A stretch of DNA of 64,000 nucleotides from contig NZ_CP016499.1 of assembly GCF_001713475.1 (NCBI RefSeq), forward strand, positions 992,001 through 1,056,000. Reading direction: 5' to 3'. Shown one piece after another: positions 38,779 to 48,128 of the stretch. The stretch's first letter is position 1; every line of letters begins with the position of its first letter. Source of the stretch: Agrobacterium sp. RAC06. Its GTDB lineage: Bacteria; Pseudomonadota; Alphaproteobacteria; Rhizobiales; Rhizobiaceae. Made by a program: the position numbers and the translations under genes. Under the pieces are notes generated by a model, which saw nothing but the letters and a program-made list of their open reading frames with translations, did not search any database and was not told the origin of the DNA.

Positions 38779-39120
38779 TGTCTGTCTCCAGTTGATGGGA
38801 CCGCAATCCTGCAGGCCCCACCGGGTTTGCCTTTGCCTCAAGGGATCCATGTATCAGATCCCAAGCGACGCTTGAGGATCCTGTCCCCTCCGGTTGGAAA
38901 ATGTTTCCAGCCAAAAGGCGAATAAGGCTCGAACCGAACTTCAAGACGTCATCAGACGTTTAAATACCGGATCTCACCCGTCTCATGCAGGCATGTATTA
39001 AGGCCCTAAGGCCGCCCACAATCTCGGACAGGAGTGCCCGGTTTTGACACCAGGCATTTCCGGCCCCGAAAGGCCGGAAACTTGGTCAGGCCGGCGCTTT
39101 CGCCCCGGCCGAATTGATAA
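38779..39120 (-). promoter_or_regulatory. rplA-rplJ spacer with L10-type leader
   Basis: No gene lies in these 342 bases. Near the rplA end are stem-loops (TTTCCGGCC/GGCCGGAAA at 39057-39080). Nearer rplJ, CCTCAAG/CTTGAGG (38836-38842 with 38871-38877) encloses GGATC/GATCC with nine unpaired bases on one side only. A stem with such an asymmetric internal loop is what L10 leaders use as a kink-turn binding site. The assignment is inferred from position and shape. Confidence 0.5.
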
Positions 39121-39816
39121 TCAGGCCGTAACCGTGGACGGGTCGATCTTGACGCCCGGGCCCATGGTCGAGGAGATGGCTACGCGCTTGACATAGTTGC
39201 CCTTGGCGCCAGCCGGCTTTGCCTTGATGACGGCGTCAGCGAAAGCCTTGATGTTTTCTTCGAGCGCCTTGGCGCCGAAGGAAGCCTTGCCGATGCCGGC
39301 ATGGATGATACCAGCCTTCTCGACGCGGAACTCGACGGCACCGCCCTTGGAAGCCTTGACGGCGCCCGTGACGTCCATGGTCACCGTACCGACCTTCGGG
39401 TTCGGCATCATGCCACGCGGGCCGAGAACCTTACCGAGGCGACCGACGAGCGGCATCATGTCCGGGGTCGCGATGCAGCGATCGAAGTCGATCTTGCCGC
39501 CCTGAACGATTTCGAGCAGGTCTTCGGCGCCGACGATGTCTGCACCAGCAGCCTTGGCTTCGTCAGCCTTGGCGCCACGTGCGAAAACGGCAACGCGAAC
39601 GTCACGGCCCGTACCGTTCGGCAGGTTGACCACGCCGCGGACCATCTGGTCTGCGTGGCGCGGGTCGACGCCGAGGTTCATGGCGATTTCGATCGTTTCG
39701 TCGAACTTGGCGACGGCACGTTCCTTGACCATCGAGATGGCGTCGGTGAGGGCGACGAGCTTCGTCGGGTCAACACCTTCACGGATCTTCTGAATACGCT
39801 TTGCTACCTTGGCCAT
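39121..39816 (-). CDS. rplA: 50S ribosomal protein L1
   Basis: The 231-residue L1-stalk protein starts [20 protein letters not shown]; landmarks are [30 protein letters not shown] and the C-terminal [18 protein letters not shown]. In E. coli L1 represses rplK-rplA translation. The start follows the rplK stop by two bases; a TTG two codons earlier overlaps it and is less likely. Confidence 0.98.
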   Translation of the reverse strand: MAKVAKRIQKIREGVDPTKLVALTDAISMVKERAVAKFDETIEIAMNLGVDPRHADQMVRGVVNLPNGTGRDVRVAVFARGAKADEAKAAGADIVGAEDLLEIVQGGKIDFDRCIATPDMMPLVGRLGKVLGPRGMMPNPKVGTVTMDVTGAVKASKGGAVEFRVEKAGIIHAGIGKASFGAKALEENIKAFADAVIKAKPAGAKGNYVKRVAISSTMGPGVKIDPSTVTA

Positions 39817-39818
39817 GA

Positions 39819-40250
39819 TCAACCTACCACTTCCAGGCCCATGGAGCGGGCAGAGCCCTCAACCATCAGCATTGCGCCTTCGATGTCGGCGGCGTTAAGA
39901 TCCTTCATCTTGCCTTCGGCAATTGCGCGGACCTGCGCCTTGGTGATCGTACCGACCTTCGCACCCTTGCCCGGAGTCTTCGAGCCAGAGGTGATCTTTG
40001 CTTCCTTCTTCAGCCAGTAGGTAACCGGCGGCTGCTTCATTGCGAAGGTGAAGGACTTGTCCTGGTAATAGGTGATGACGACCGGGATCGGCATACCCTT
40101 TTCCATTTCCTGCGTGGCGGCATTGAACGCCTTGCAGAATTCCATGATGTTAATGCCACGCTGACCAAGTGCCGGGCCGATCGGCGGGGACGGGTTAGCC
40201 GATCCTGCCTTGACCTGGAGCTTGAGCTGGCCTGCAACTTTCTTAGCCAT
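39819..40250 (-). CDS. rplK: 50S ribosomal protein L11
   Basis: The 143-residue GTPase-centre protein starts [20 protein letters not shown] and has the proline-rich [20 protein letters not shown] motif that contacts thiostrepton-type antibiotics and stringent factor. Spacer to nusG is 149 bases and contains a small palindrome GCCAACT-tta-AGTTGGC (40294-40310). Confidence 0.99.
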   Translation of the reverse strand: MAKKVAGQLKLQVKAGSANPSPPIGPALGQRGINIMEFCKAFNAATQEMEKGMPIPVVITYYQDKSFTFAMKQPPVTYWLKKEAKITSGSKTPGKGAKVGTITKAQVRAIAEGKMKDLNAADIEGAMLMVEGSARSMGLEVVG

Positions 40251-40399
40251 TACTCTCTGCCTTTCATTTCAGACCGGTTTCCCGATCCATTATGCCAACT
40301 TTAAGTTGGCGGCTGCGGTTGCGTGGTGCGTCTGGACGGTCCGGCTTAAGAGACCGCCATCCTCCCACGCGGGTCGGGGAGTTACCTCCCCTTCTCCGA

Positions 40400-40930
40400 T
40401 CAGACCTTTTCGACCTGACCGTATTCGAGTTCGACGGGGGTCGCGCGACCGAAGATCGAGACCTCGACCTTGAGGCGCGAGCGCTCTTCGTCCACGTCCT
40501 GGACGATCCCGTTGAAGGAGGCGAAAGGACCGTCGGAGACGCGAACCTGTTCGCCGATTTCGAAGGACACGGAGGACTTCGGACGCTCGACGCCTTCCTG
40601 GACCTGGCCCAGGATGCGCTCAGCCTCGAAATCCGGGATCGGAACCGGCTTGTTGTCGGAACCGAGGAAACCCGTGACCTTCGGGGTATTCTTGATCAGG
40701 TGGTAGGCTTCGTCGGTCAGGTTTGCCCGCACCATGACGTAGCCCGGGAAGAACTTGCGCTCGCTATCCACCTTGCGGCCGCGACGAACCTCGACGACCT
40801 TTTCGGTCGGAACGAGGATCTTTTCGAAGAGATGATCAAGACCCTTCTGCTTGGCCTTGTTCTCGATGTCTTCCGCGACCTTCTTCTCAAAATTAGAATA
40901 CGCGTGGACGATGTACCAACGTGCCGCCAT
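40400..40930 (-). CDS. nusG: Transcription elongation/antitermination factor NusG
   Basis: The 176-residue protein has the NGN domain (RWYIVHAYSNFEKKVAEDIE, FPGYVMVRANLTDEAYHLIK) and a C-terminal KOW domain (RVSDGPFASFNGIVQDVDEE). It couples RNA polymerase with the ribosome or Rho. It directly follows secE, 16 bases away, the universal arrangement. Confidence 0.99.
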   Translation of the reverse strand: MAARWYIVHAYSNFEKKVAEDIENKAKQKGLDHLFEKILVPTEKVVEVRRGRKVDSERKFFPGYVMVRANLTDEAYHLIKNTPKVTGFLGSDNKPVPIPDFEAERILGQVQEGVERPKSSVSFEIGEQVRVSDGPFASFNGIVQDVDEERSRLKVEVSIFGRATPVELEYGQVEKV

Positions 40931-40946
40931 GTTCGTCTCCGCCCGA

Positions 40947-41147
40947 TTAATTGCCGACGCTCAGCACAAGGCCAAGCAACCAGCTGATCAGCTGGTCCGC
41001 GCCGAAGAAAAACAGCGCAGCGAAAAACACCATCGCCAGGACCATGAGCGTCGAAATCGTGGTCTCGCGACGCGAGGGCCACGTCACCTTGGACGTCTCG
41101 GAGCGAACCTGCTGCAGAAACGCGAATGGATTACCCTTGGATGCCAT
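40947..41147 (-). CDS. secE: Preprotein translocase subunit SecE
   Basis: The 66-residue form has the amphipathic cytoplasmic helix (NPFAFLQQVRSETSKVTWPS) and one membrane helix (LMVLAMVFFAALFFFGADQL). It clamps SecY. The single-helix form is normal outside enterobacteria. It is cotranscribed with nusG and probably with the tRNA-Trp gene upstream. Confidence 0.97.
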   Translation of the reverse strand: MASKGNPFAFLQQVRSETSKVTWPSRRETTISTLMVLAMVFFAALFFFGADQLISWLLGLVLSVGN

Positions 41148-41326
41148 TTATTGCCCACGCATTTACGGCGCGTAAAGCCGACCTTCGTCAGCCCCACGCA
41201 CCGCGTGTCTGTTTGAACCCTACATAGAGACCGATTCCCCTTTTCACAAGAGGAAATCGTCTCCAGCACTCTTTCGGCTTTGCCAGATCCTTATGCTCGT
41301 CGCAGCATGATGCGCGCCGTGCGACT

Positions 41327-41402
<76 letters not shown>

Positions 41403-41448
41403 AAGCCTTACATCGGACCGGAACGTTCCCGTCCGAGGCATGGAGCAC

Positions 41449-41477
41449 CCTTTAAGGCGGGCGCGCCGGATTGGCAA
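41449..41477 (-). promoter_or_regulatory. Candidate promoter of the tRNA-Trp-secE-nusG unit
   Basis: TTGCCA (5 of 6) and TAAAGG (weak) are 17 bases apart, about 47 bases upstream of the tRNA. A GC palindrome with one mismatch, CGGAC-c-GGAACGTTCC-c-GTCCG (41414-41435), lies between promoter and tRNA, as in the discriminator/leader area of stable RNA genes. Confidence 0.4.
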
Positions 41478-41519
41478 GTGTCTTTTTTCTGCTTTTCACA
41501 GAGCGGTCAATGGCATCGC

Positions 41520-42149
41520 TCACCACTTCCGCTCAAACCGCGCATCGAGCCGCGCGGCAGGTTCGTGCGCAATATCGGAAATCACTGCGCGCAGCTTGAT
41601 GCCGGGCCGCAGGCGTTTCTCGAAAGCCAGTTCGGCATGAAATGGCGCGGCACTGTCCATCACCACACCGCCGGTCACGATGGTATCTATCCCGCCGAGG
41701 AAAAGCCGGAGATCCTGGCGCGCGACAAACACCGCACCGCCATCATGGCGGCGTCCCGCCTCCAGTGCGCGGTCGAGCGAGAGCGTCGCCGGGCCCTCGT
41801 CCACGAGGGCGCGGTGTTGGCGGAGTGCTGCGCGGGCTGCACCGCTCACGAGATCGACCGTGAGGCCGACAGAGGCGGGGTTTGGCGCAGTCTTGCGCAG
41901 ATCAACCTCACCCCAGAGGCGCATGGGCGGATGAGTCGTGCCCGAATTGGTGGAGGTGGCACGACGCAGGTTCGATTCGGCGCCGAGCCGAGGGCGCCCG
42001 GGCATATCGAGGGCGACACCGGTGCGGATACCAAGATCGTCGGCAGAGCCGGTGGCATTCCACACAAAGGCGCCTTCCTCGGCCGCAGCCGCCCAAGGCC
42101 AGAGGGGCAGCGCAATCAGCAACCAGGTAGCAAGAGGTGAGCGGGCCAT
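41520..42149 (-). CDS. Secreted protein of unknown function
   Basis: The 209-residue product has a clear signal peptide (ARSPLATWLLIALPLWPWAAAA, cut near AAAA-EEG; quoted in part). The mature part is rich in short beta-like segments (GIRTGVALDM, RLWGEVDLRK, GGVVMDSAAPFHAELAFEKR) and has no cysteine. Such a pattern could be an outer-membrane or periplasmic beta-protein, but I recognise no family. The start at MARSPLAT places the signal peptide at the N-terminus; 39 codons upstream are not credible. It interrupts the tuf2-secE synteny. Confidence 0.65.
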   Translation of the reverse strand: MARSPLATWLLIALPLWPWAAAAEEGAFVWNATGSADDLGIRTGVALDMPGRPRLGAESNLRRATSTNSGTTHPPMRLWGEVDLRKTAPNPASVGLTVDLVSGAARAALRQHRALVDEGPATLSLDRALEAGRRHDGGAVFVARQDLRLFLGGIDTIVTGGVVMDSAAPFHAELAFEKRLRPGIKLRAVISDIAHEPAARLDARFERKW

Positions 42150-42384
42150 CGGCAGTTCGTCCGATATGTGGGGCACAGCCAACGGCAGGCCTGGGCGAAT
42201 CAGGATGGTTTCAGAAGTAACCGAGCGGGAATCAGACGAGAAGTAGCAAGCGCGCATGGAAGCCATGCAGAGAGGAGGTCACGAGTTTCCAGACGTTACG
42301 GGTCCAGGAGTGGCGCCGGGCGCCCGCTTGCCATGTTCTCGGCTTTGGCTGATACTTGGCCCTGAGCCCTCGCGGAGGACAGCC

Positions 42385-42759
42385 ATGATCCGTATCAGCA
42401 ATGCCGCCCTGCCCGGTTCCGAGTTCGACGATGCCGACCTGTCGGAAGCCCGCTTCAGCGACGTCTCGCTCAAGGAAGCCGTGTTCAGCAACGTCGACCT
42501 CGGCCGGAGCCTGATCACAGATGCCAATGCCGAGCAGATGGTGATCCGCAATGTGGCGATGAATGCCGCGGTCATGGAGAATGTGGTGATGCATGCGGCA
42601 AGCCTCACCCATGTCGACCTCAACGGCAGCACCATCCGATTCGCCAGCCTCGCCGGCACGTCGATTGCCGAATGCGATCTCACAGGACTGACGATCAACG
42701 GCTACCTGGTGACGGATCTCCTGCGGCTTGCCGAAGAGCAGCTGCTGCAGCGGGCTTGA
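42385..42759 (+). CDS. Pentapeptide-repeat protein
   Basis: The 124-residue protein consists of A(D/N)LXX-type five-residue repeats from about residue 8 to 105 (FDDADLSEARFSDVSLKEAV, NVDLGRS, HVDLNGS, ECDLTG), which form a right-handed quadrilateral beta-helix. A short helix (DLLRLAEEQLLQ) ends it. A CGGAGGAC ribosome site precedes the ATG. Some members mimic DNA and protect gyrase; nothing here shows that role. It is the only plus-strand gene between the two minus-strand neighbours. Confidence 0.82.
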   Translation: MIRISNAALPGSEFDDADLSEARFSDVSLKEAVFSNVDLGRSLITDANAEQMVIRNVAMNAAVMENVVMHAASLTHVDLNGSTIRFASLAGTSIAECDLTGLTINGYLVTDLLRLAEEQLLQRA

Positions 42760-42769
42760 GGCCGACACA

Positions 42770-43306
42770 TCACTCCAGACCAGCTATGTCATAGCCACGT
42801 GTGCGATAGCGATCTCGCATTTTCGCGAACATCGGATAGATGGCTGCGCCCCTCCGGAACCAGGCGAGATAGGAGGTCGCGTCGGCAAGCCACCAGCCGG
42901 GAAACAGCATCTTCCGCGCCTCTTGCTCGTCCCAGAACGTCTGATCGGACATACCGGCATAGGCCCGTGCCGCGAGCCAAGCTATCTCATTCGGATTGTG
43001 TGCCGCCGTGTACTTTTCTCTATACCGTGAAAAGTCTGGCGTGCCCTCGGGGTGTACGGCAATGTCGAGCCCCTCGCCGAATTGGTCGGCCGTGCCATCG
43101 AGGAGGCAACCATCGGGCATTGAGTTCCACGAGTGCAGGAACACAGGGCGGCCGTCCGGCAATGCATAGACGCCATCGACCCGTCGCCAACCATAGCGAT
43201 GCTCGATGAAACAGGCGACTTCAAAACAAGCCCCCCAGCACCCCGCCAGTCGCTTCTGGTGGCGATAGGCGCAGACCTCTTCGCGCTGCAAGTCCGTCAT
43301 TATCAT
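42770..43306 (-). CDS. Hypothetical protein with possible papain-like Cys-His-Asp triad
   Basis: The product of about 178 residues has no signal peptide. A cysteine in a helix-like segment (GCWGACFEVACFIE), a histidine in FLHSWNSMPDG and an aspartate in LLDGTADQFG are spaced as in small papain/transglutaminase-like proteins such as YunG, where HYWN and D-x-T-x-x-QF motifs follow a helix-borne Cys. The second half is Trp- and Arg-rich. ATG 43306 or 43300 may be used; both are preceded by GGG. It lies just after the tuf2 terminator. Assignment to the fold is inference. Confidence 0.6.
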   Translation of the reverse strand: MIMTDLQREEVCAYRHQKRLAGCWGACFEVACFIEHRYGWRRVDGVYALPDGRPVFLHSWNSMPDGCLLDGTADQFGEGLDIAVHPEGTPDFSRYREKYTAAHNPNEIAWLAARAYAGMSDQTFWDEQEARKMLFPGWWLADATSYLAWFRRGAAIYPMFAKMRDRYRTRGYDIAGLE

Positions 43307-43321
43307 AATGTTGCCCAAACG

Positions 43322-43354
43322 AAAAAGGCCCCGCTGTTTCCAGCGAGGCCCTTT
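43322..43354 (-). terminator. Terminator of tuf2
   Basis: AAAGGCC-t-CGCTG and CAGCG-g-GGCCTTT pair around a GAAA tetraloop and run into TTTTTCG on the coding strand, 24 bases beyond the tuf2 stop. Confidence 0.87.
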
Positions 43355-43377
43355 GATCTTGTCGATCAGATCAGCGA

Positions 43378-44553
<1,176 letters not shown>

Positions 44554-44777
44554 TTGAATGCTTCCTGTGAACGAAACGGGGTTGCCCCGGCGAACCGGTT
44601 TGGTCCCGCCGTTTAAGGCTTTCATGCGCAATGCGCAAGCGTTAAATAACAAGCCTTCCGGAGGCCGAAACGCACGGTTTCCACAGCCGAATCCTGCAGC
44701 TGCGCAAAGCACTTCACGCAAGGCGAAGCAGCGCTGGAAAACCGTTTGAAATTCGGAGGTTAGGATCGGAAGGTGTC

Positions 44778-44851
44778 TGGAGCGGGTAACGGGAATCGAA
44801 CCCGTGTATTCAGCTTGGAAGGCTGCTGCTCTACCATTGAGCTATACCCGC
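44778..44851 (-). tRNA. tRNA-Gly (TCC anticodon)
   Basis: A 74-base cloverleaf runs from GCGGGTATAGCTC to TACCCGC-T-CCA; the anticodon TCC lies at 44819-44817 and CCA is encoded. It sits between tRNA-Tyr and tuf2. Confidence 0.97.
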
Positions 44852-44872
44852 ATTTTCAGATCCGAGGACGAA

Positions 44873-44957
44873 TGGTGGAGAGAGTTGGATTTGAACCAAC
44901 GTAGGCTGAGCCAACGGATTTACAGTCCGTCCCCTTTAACCACTCGGGCATCTCTCC
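44873..44957 (-). tRNA. tRNA-Tyr (GTA anticodon)
   Basis: An 85-base class II tRNA with a long variable arm runs from GGAGAGATGCCCGAG to CTCTCC-A-CCA. The anticodon GTA lies at 44923-44921. It is the first gene of the tRNA-Tyr, tRNA-Gly, tuf2 transcript. Confidence 0.97.
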
Positions 44958-45031
44958 ATTCTTTCGTCCGGATCTGGCGACCAAGCTTTCTAGTCCAGAC
45001 CAGAGTGCGTCGCCCCCTGATCTGCGGCGGG

Positions 45032-45060
45032 TATATGACGGCCCAACCGGCTCATGTCAA
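45032..45060 (-). promoter_or_regulatory. Strong sigma70 promoter of the tRNA-Tyr/tRNA-Gly/tuf2 unit
   Basis: TTGACA (perfect) and CATATA are exactly 17 bases apart on the minus strand, about 75 bases upstream of tRNA-Tyr. This is the best promoter match in the window. Confidence 0.7.
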
Positions 45061-45175
45061 CACGAAGTTTGACGAAAAATTCCGAAAAGTTTCATAGGCC
45101 AGACACATGCCCGGACGCACAGGGGATTTTCTGCCTGGGTCTATGCCCGTCCCCTGCCCGCCGCTATAAGGGCGC

Positions 45176-46057
45176 ATGGCCAAAGATCCGAAAACCGAAA
45201 AAACCGCCCGTGACACCCATTATGCAACGCTGCGCCGACAGGTGCGCGATGCCAAGCGCGAGCGGGGCGAAATCCCGACGCCGGGGCCGCAGAAGCCACG
45301 CAAGAGCAATGCAGACTGGACGCCGCCGAAGCTCGCGCCAGAGCAGGTCCTGCTCTACGGACTGCATACTGTGCGCGCCGCCCTCGACAATCCCGAGCGC
45401 AAGCTGATCAAGCTTTCGGCGACACAGAATGCGCTCGTAAGGCTCGAGATCTCGTCTGTGGAAAACCTCGGCATCCCCTTCGAGACGGTGACGCCGCAGG
45501 ACCTCGACAAGATCCTTGGTCCCGAAGCGATCCACCAGGGCGTGATGCTGGAAACCCGTCCACTTCCCCCGAGACGACTGGAAGCGCTGAAGGACAGTCC
45601 GCTGATCCTCGTGCTCGACCAGGTGACCGACCCGCATAATGTCGGCGCGATCATGCGCTCCGCGGTCGCCTTCGATGCGGGTGCCGTCATCACCACCCAG
45701 CGGCACAGCCCGACGGAATCAGGCGTGCTGGCGAAGTCGGCTTCCGGCGCGCTGGAACTCATCCCCTATATCCAGGTCACCAACCTTTCGGATGCACTGG
45801 GCGAGTTGCACAAGCTCGGCTTCTTCTCGGTTGGACTCGATTCGGAAGGACCGGCCCCGATGGAAGGCACGCTCACCGGCGACCGCATTGCGCTGGTGCT
45901 CGGGTCCGAAGGCAAGGGCTTGCGACAGAAGACGCGTGAAACCGTATCGGCACTCGCACGCCTCGACATGCCCGGCGCCATCAAGTCGCTCAACGTCTCC
46001 AATGCGGCGGCGATTGCACTCTACGCCTCACGCCAGCATCTGGCGGCCAAGGGCTGA
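45176..46057 (+). CDS. rlmB: 23S rRNA (guanosine-2'-O)-methyltransferase RlmB
   Basis: The 293-residue protein has a charged N-terminal extension (1-55), an L30e-like substrate domain (about 57-130) and a SpoU/TrmH methyltransferase domain. Motif 1 (TDPHNVGAIMRSA, with N155 and R161), motif 2 (LVLGSEGKGL) and motif 3 (SLNVSNAAAIALY) form the trefoil-knot AdoMet site. RlmB methylates G2251 of 23S rRNA; other TrmH-family targets are less likely given the L30e-like domain. An AAGGG site precedes the ATG. The stop overlaps the next start by one base. Confidence 0.88.
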   Translation: MAKDPKTEKTARDTHYATLRRQVRDAKRERGEIPTPGPQKPRKSNADWTPPKLAPEQVLLYGLHTVRAALDNPERKLIKLSATQNALVRLEISSVENLGIPFETVTPQDLDKILGPEAIHQGVMLETRPLPPRRLEALKDSPLILVLDQVTDPHNVGAIMRSAVAFDAGAVITTQRHSPTESGVLAKSASGALELIPYIQVTNLSDALGELHKLGFFSVGLDSEGPAPMEGTLTGDRIALVLGSEGKGLRQKTRETVSALARLDMPGAIKSLNVSNAAAIALYASRQHLAAKG

Positions 46058-46851
46058 TGAAGCTCGTCTTCACCGATCTCGACGGAACGCTGCTCGATCA
46101 CGACAGCTATTCCTTCGAGGCGGCGCGGCCGGCGCTCGATCTACTGGCGTTACGCGGCATTCCCGTCATTCTCGCCAGCAGCAAGACAGAAGCAGAGATG
46201 CGACCGATCGCGGAAGCGATCGGCATTACCCATCCGATGATCGTCGAAAACGGCGCGGGCGTCGTTGGACTTGATGCGGAAACAGCCTTCACCAAGGGGA
46301 GTTTGCAGAGTCCTTACAGCGACCTGCGTTCTTTTCTTAGGAAATTACCTAAGGAGCTCGGCGCCTGCTTCGAAGGCTTTGGTGACTGGGACGTTGCGCG
46401 GGTCGCCTCTGAGACCGGGCTGCCATTCCCCGCAGCCGAACTTGCTCGCCAACGGCACTTTTCCGAGCCGGGGCGCTTTACCGGCTCCGAGGTGCAGAGG
46501 CAGGCATTTATCGCGCTGCTTGACGCGCAAGGTTTCAGCGCCGTGCAGGGCGGACGCTTCTTCACCTTGATGCCCAAGACCTCCAAGGCCGAGCGCATGG
46601 CCGAGGTCGTCGCACATTACCAGCGCCTCAACGGCGGCGAGATAATCCGCACAGTCGCGCTCGGCGATGCGCCGAACGATCTTGCGATGCTGGAAGCCGC
46701 CGATTGCGGCATCATCATCGCCAATCCCGCACACAAGGCCCTGCCCGTCACAGAGCGGGAAGAGCGGGGCTTTATCCTGCGCTCGGAACAAATCGGCCCG
46801 GAGGGCTGGAACATCATGATCCACCAACTCGTTGCCACGGGGTTTCTCTGA
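46057..46851 (+). CDS. gpgP: Glucosyl/mannosyl-3-phosphoglycerate phosphatase (HAD-IIB)
   Basis: The 264-residue HAD phosphatase has motif I TDLDGTLLD (D7, D9), motif II ILASSK (S41-K43), and the late motif LGDAPNDLAML near residue 207 that holds Mg. The cap pattern (IVENGAGVV, FEGFGDWDVARVA) matches the YedP/MpgP group. Because a GT81-type synthase lies 38 bases downstream, the substrate is most likely glucosyl-3-phosphoglycerate and the product glucosylglycerate. The mannosyl compound cannot be excluded, as these phosphatases often accept both. It is coupled to rlmB by a TGATG overlap. Confidence 0.8.
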   Translation: MKLVFTDLDGTLLDHDSYSFEAARPALDLLALRGIPVILASSKTEAEMRPIAEAIGITHPMIVENGAGVVGLDAETAFTKGSLQSPYSDLRSFLRKLPKELGACFEGFGDWDVARVASETGLPFPAAELARQRHFSEPGRFTGSEVQRQAFIALLDAQGFSAVQGGRFFTLMPKTSKAERMAEVVAHYQRLNGGEIIRTVALGDAPNDLAMLEAADCGIIIANPAHKALPVTEREERGFILRSEQIGPEGWNIMIHQLVATGFL

Positions 46852-46889
46852 GTCGGCAGCAACCGGCTTCATCACGAAAGGAATTAGAC

Positions 46890-48104
46890 ATGGCGGATTT
46901 TCACCAGAACGGCGTGGTTGCCACCCTGCACAATCTCAGGGAGCGATCGCTAGAACGGATGGAGAAAGAGCTCACCGTCTTTTCCGCCTCGCGACCGATC
47001 ACGCTGATCCTGCCATCGCTCTATTCCGAACTTGAGGCCCCTGCCCTCGAACACATCGTATCCGAGCTGTCGCAGGCACCCTACATATCCGAGATCGTCA
47101 TTGGCCTTGACCAGGCCGACCAACAGCAGTTCCGCCATGCGAAGCAATACTTCTCGCGGCTGCCGCAGAAGCATACGATTCTCTGGCATGACGGGCCCCG
47201 GCTGCGTGCCGTCGACGAGAAACTGAAGGCCGAGGCCCTTTCGCCCGACCAGCCCGGCAAGGGACGCAATGTCTGGTTCTGCATGGGTTATGTGTTGGCC
47301 GCCCGGCAGGCCGGCGTGGTTGCCCTGCATGACTGCGATATCACCACCTATTCGCGCGACATGCTGGCACGGCTCGTCTATCCCGTCGCCAATCCGCGTT
47401 TTCCTTACGTTTTCTCCAAGGGCTATTATCCGCGCATCGCCGACCGATCGCTCAATGGTCGCGTGACAAGGCTGCTGGTCACGCCGCTGCTGCTCAGCCT
47501 GGAAAAGGTCATCGGACACCACCCCTATATCGACTTCCTCAAGGCATTCCGCTATCCGCTCGCCGGCGAGTTTGCCATGCAGACCCAGATCCTCTCCGAT
47601 ATCCGCATTCCCTCGGACTGGGGGCTGGAGATCGGAGTCCTCTCGGAAATGTGGCGCAACTACTCGACCCAGTCGATTTGCCAGGTGGATATTGCCGATT
47701 CATATGACCACAAGCACCAGCCGCTCTCGCCCGAGGATGCGGCCAAGGGTCTGTCGCGCATGTCTGTAGACATCACCAAGGCGCTCTACCGCAAGCTCGC
47801 GACCGACGGGGTCGTGTTCGGCAATGACGCCTTCCGGACGCTCAAGGCCACCTATTACAGGACGGCACTCGATCTGGTGGAAACCTATTACCACGATGCC
47901 CGGATGAACGGGCTCACCACCGACCGGCATCGCGAGGAACAGGCTGTCGAGCTGTTTGCGGCGAACCTGATCGAGGCGGGCCAGGTCTATCTCGACAATC
48001 CGAATACCACGCCCTTCATGCCGAGCTGGAACCGCGTGCAGGCCGCCCTGCCCGACCTGTTGCGCGACATACAGGATGCCGCGCGGCTCGATGCCGAAGA
48101 CTGA
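46890..48104 (+). CDS. gpgS: Glucosyl-3-phosphoglycerate synthase-like glycosyltransferase (GT-A)
   Basis: The 404-residue cytoplasmic GT-A enzyme has a nucleotide-sugar fold from about residue 35 (TLILPSLYSELEAPAL) and the metal-binding DCD motif at 148-150 (VALHDCDITTYSRD). It closely resembles the prokaryotic GpgS enzymes that transfer glucose from NDP-glucose to 3-phosphoglycerate. The conserved PYIDFLKAFRYPLAGEFA and WGLEIGVLSEM blocks form the acceptor side. With the phosphatase upstream it makes a complete two-step route to glucosylglycerate, a compatible solute. AAAGGAATT is the ribosome site. Confidence 0.83.
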   Translation: MADFHQNGVVATLHNLRERSLERMEKELTVFSASRPITLILPSLYSELEAPALEHIVSELSQAPYISEIVIGLDQADQQQFRHAKQYFSRLPQKHTILWHDGPRLRAVDEKLKAEALSPDQPGKGRNVWFCMGYVLAARQAGVVALHDCDITTYSRDMLARLVYPVANPRFPYVFSKGYYPRIADRSLNGRVTRLLVTPLLLSLEKVIGHHPYIDFLKAFRYPLAGEFAMQTQILSDIRIPSDWGLEIGVLSEMWRNYSTQSICQVDIADSYDHKHQPLSPEDAAKGLSRMSVDITKALYRKLATDGVVFGNDAFRTLKATYYRTALDLVETYYHDARMNGLTTDRHREEQAVELFAANLIEAGQVYLDNPNTTPFMPSWNRVQAALPDLLRDIQDAARLDAED

Positions 48105-48128
48105 ACGGGAAGCTGCCGGCCCTCTCCT

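Noticed and set aside
44804..45097. Plus-strand 97-codon reading over tRNA-Gly and tRNA-Tyr
   Set aside because: It overlaps two tRNA genes in antisense and has no family resemblance.
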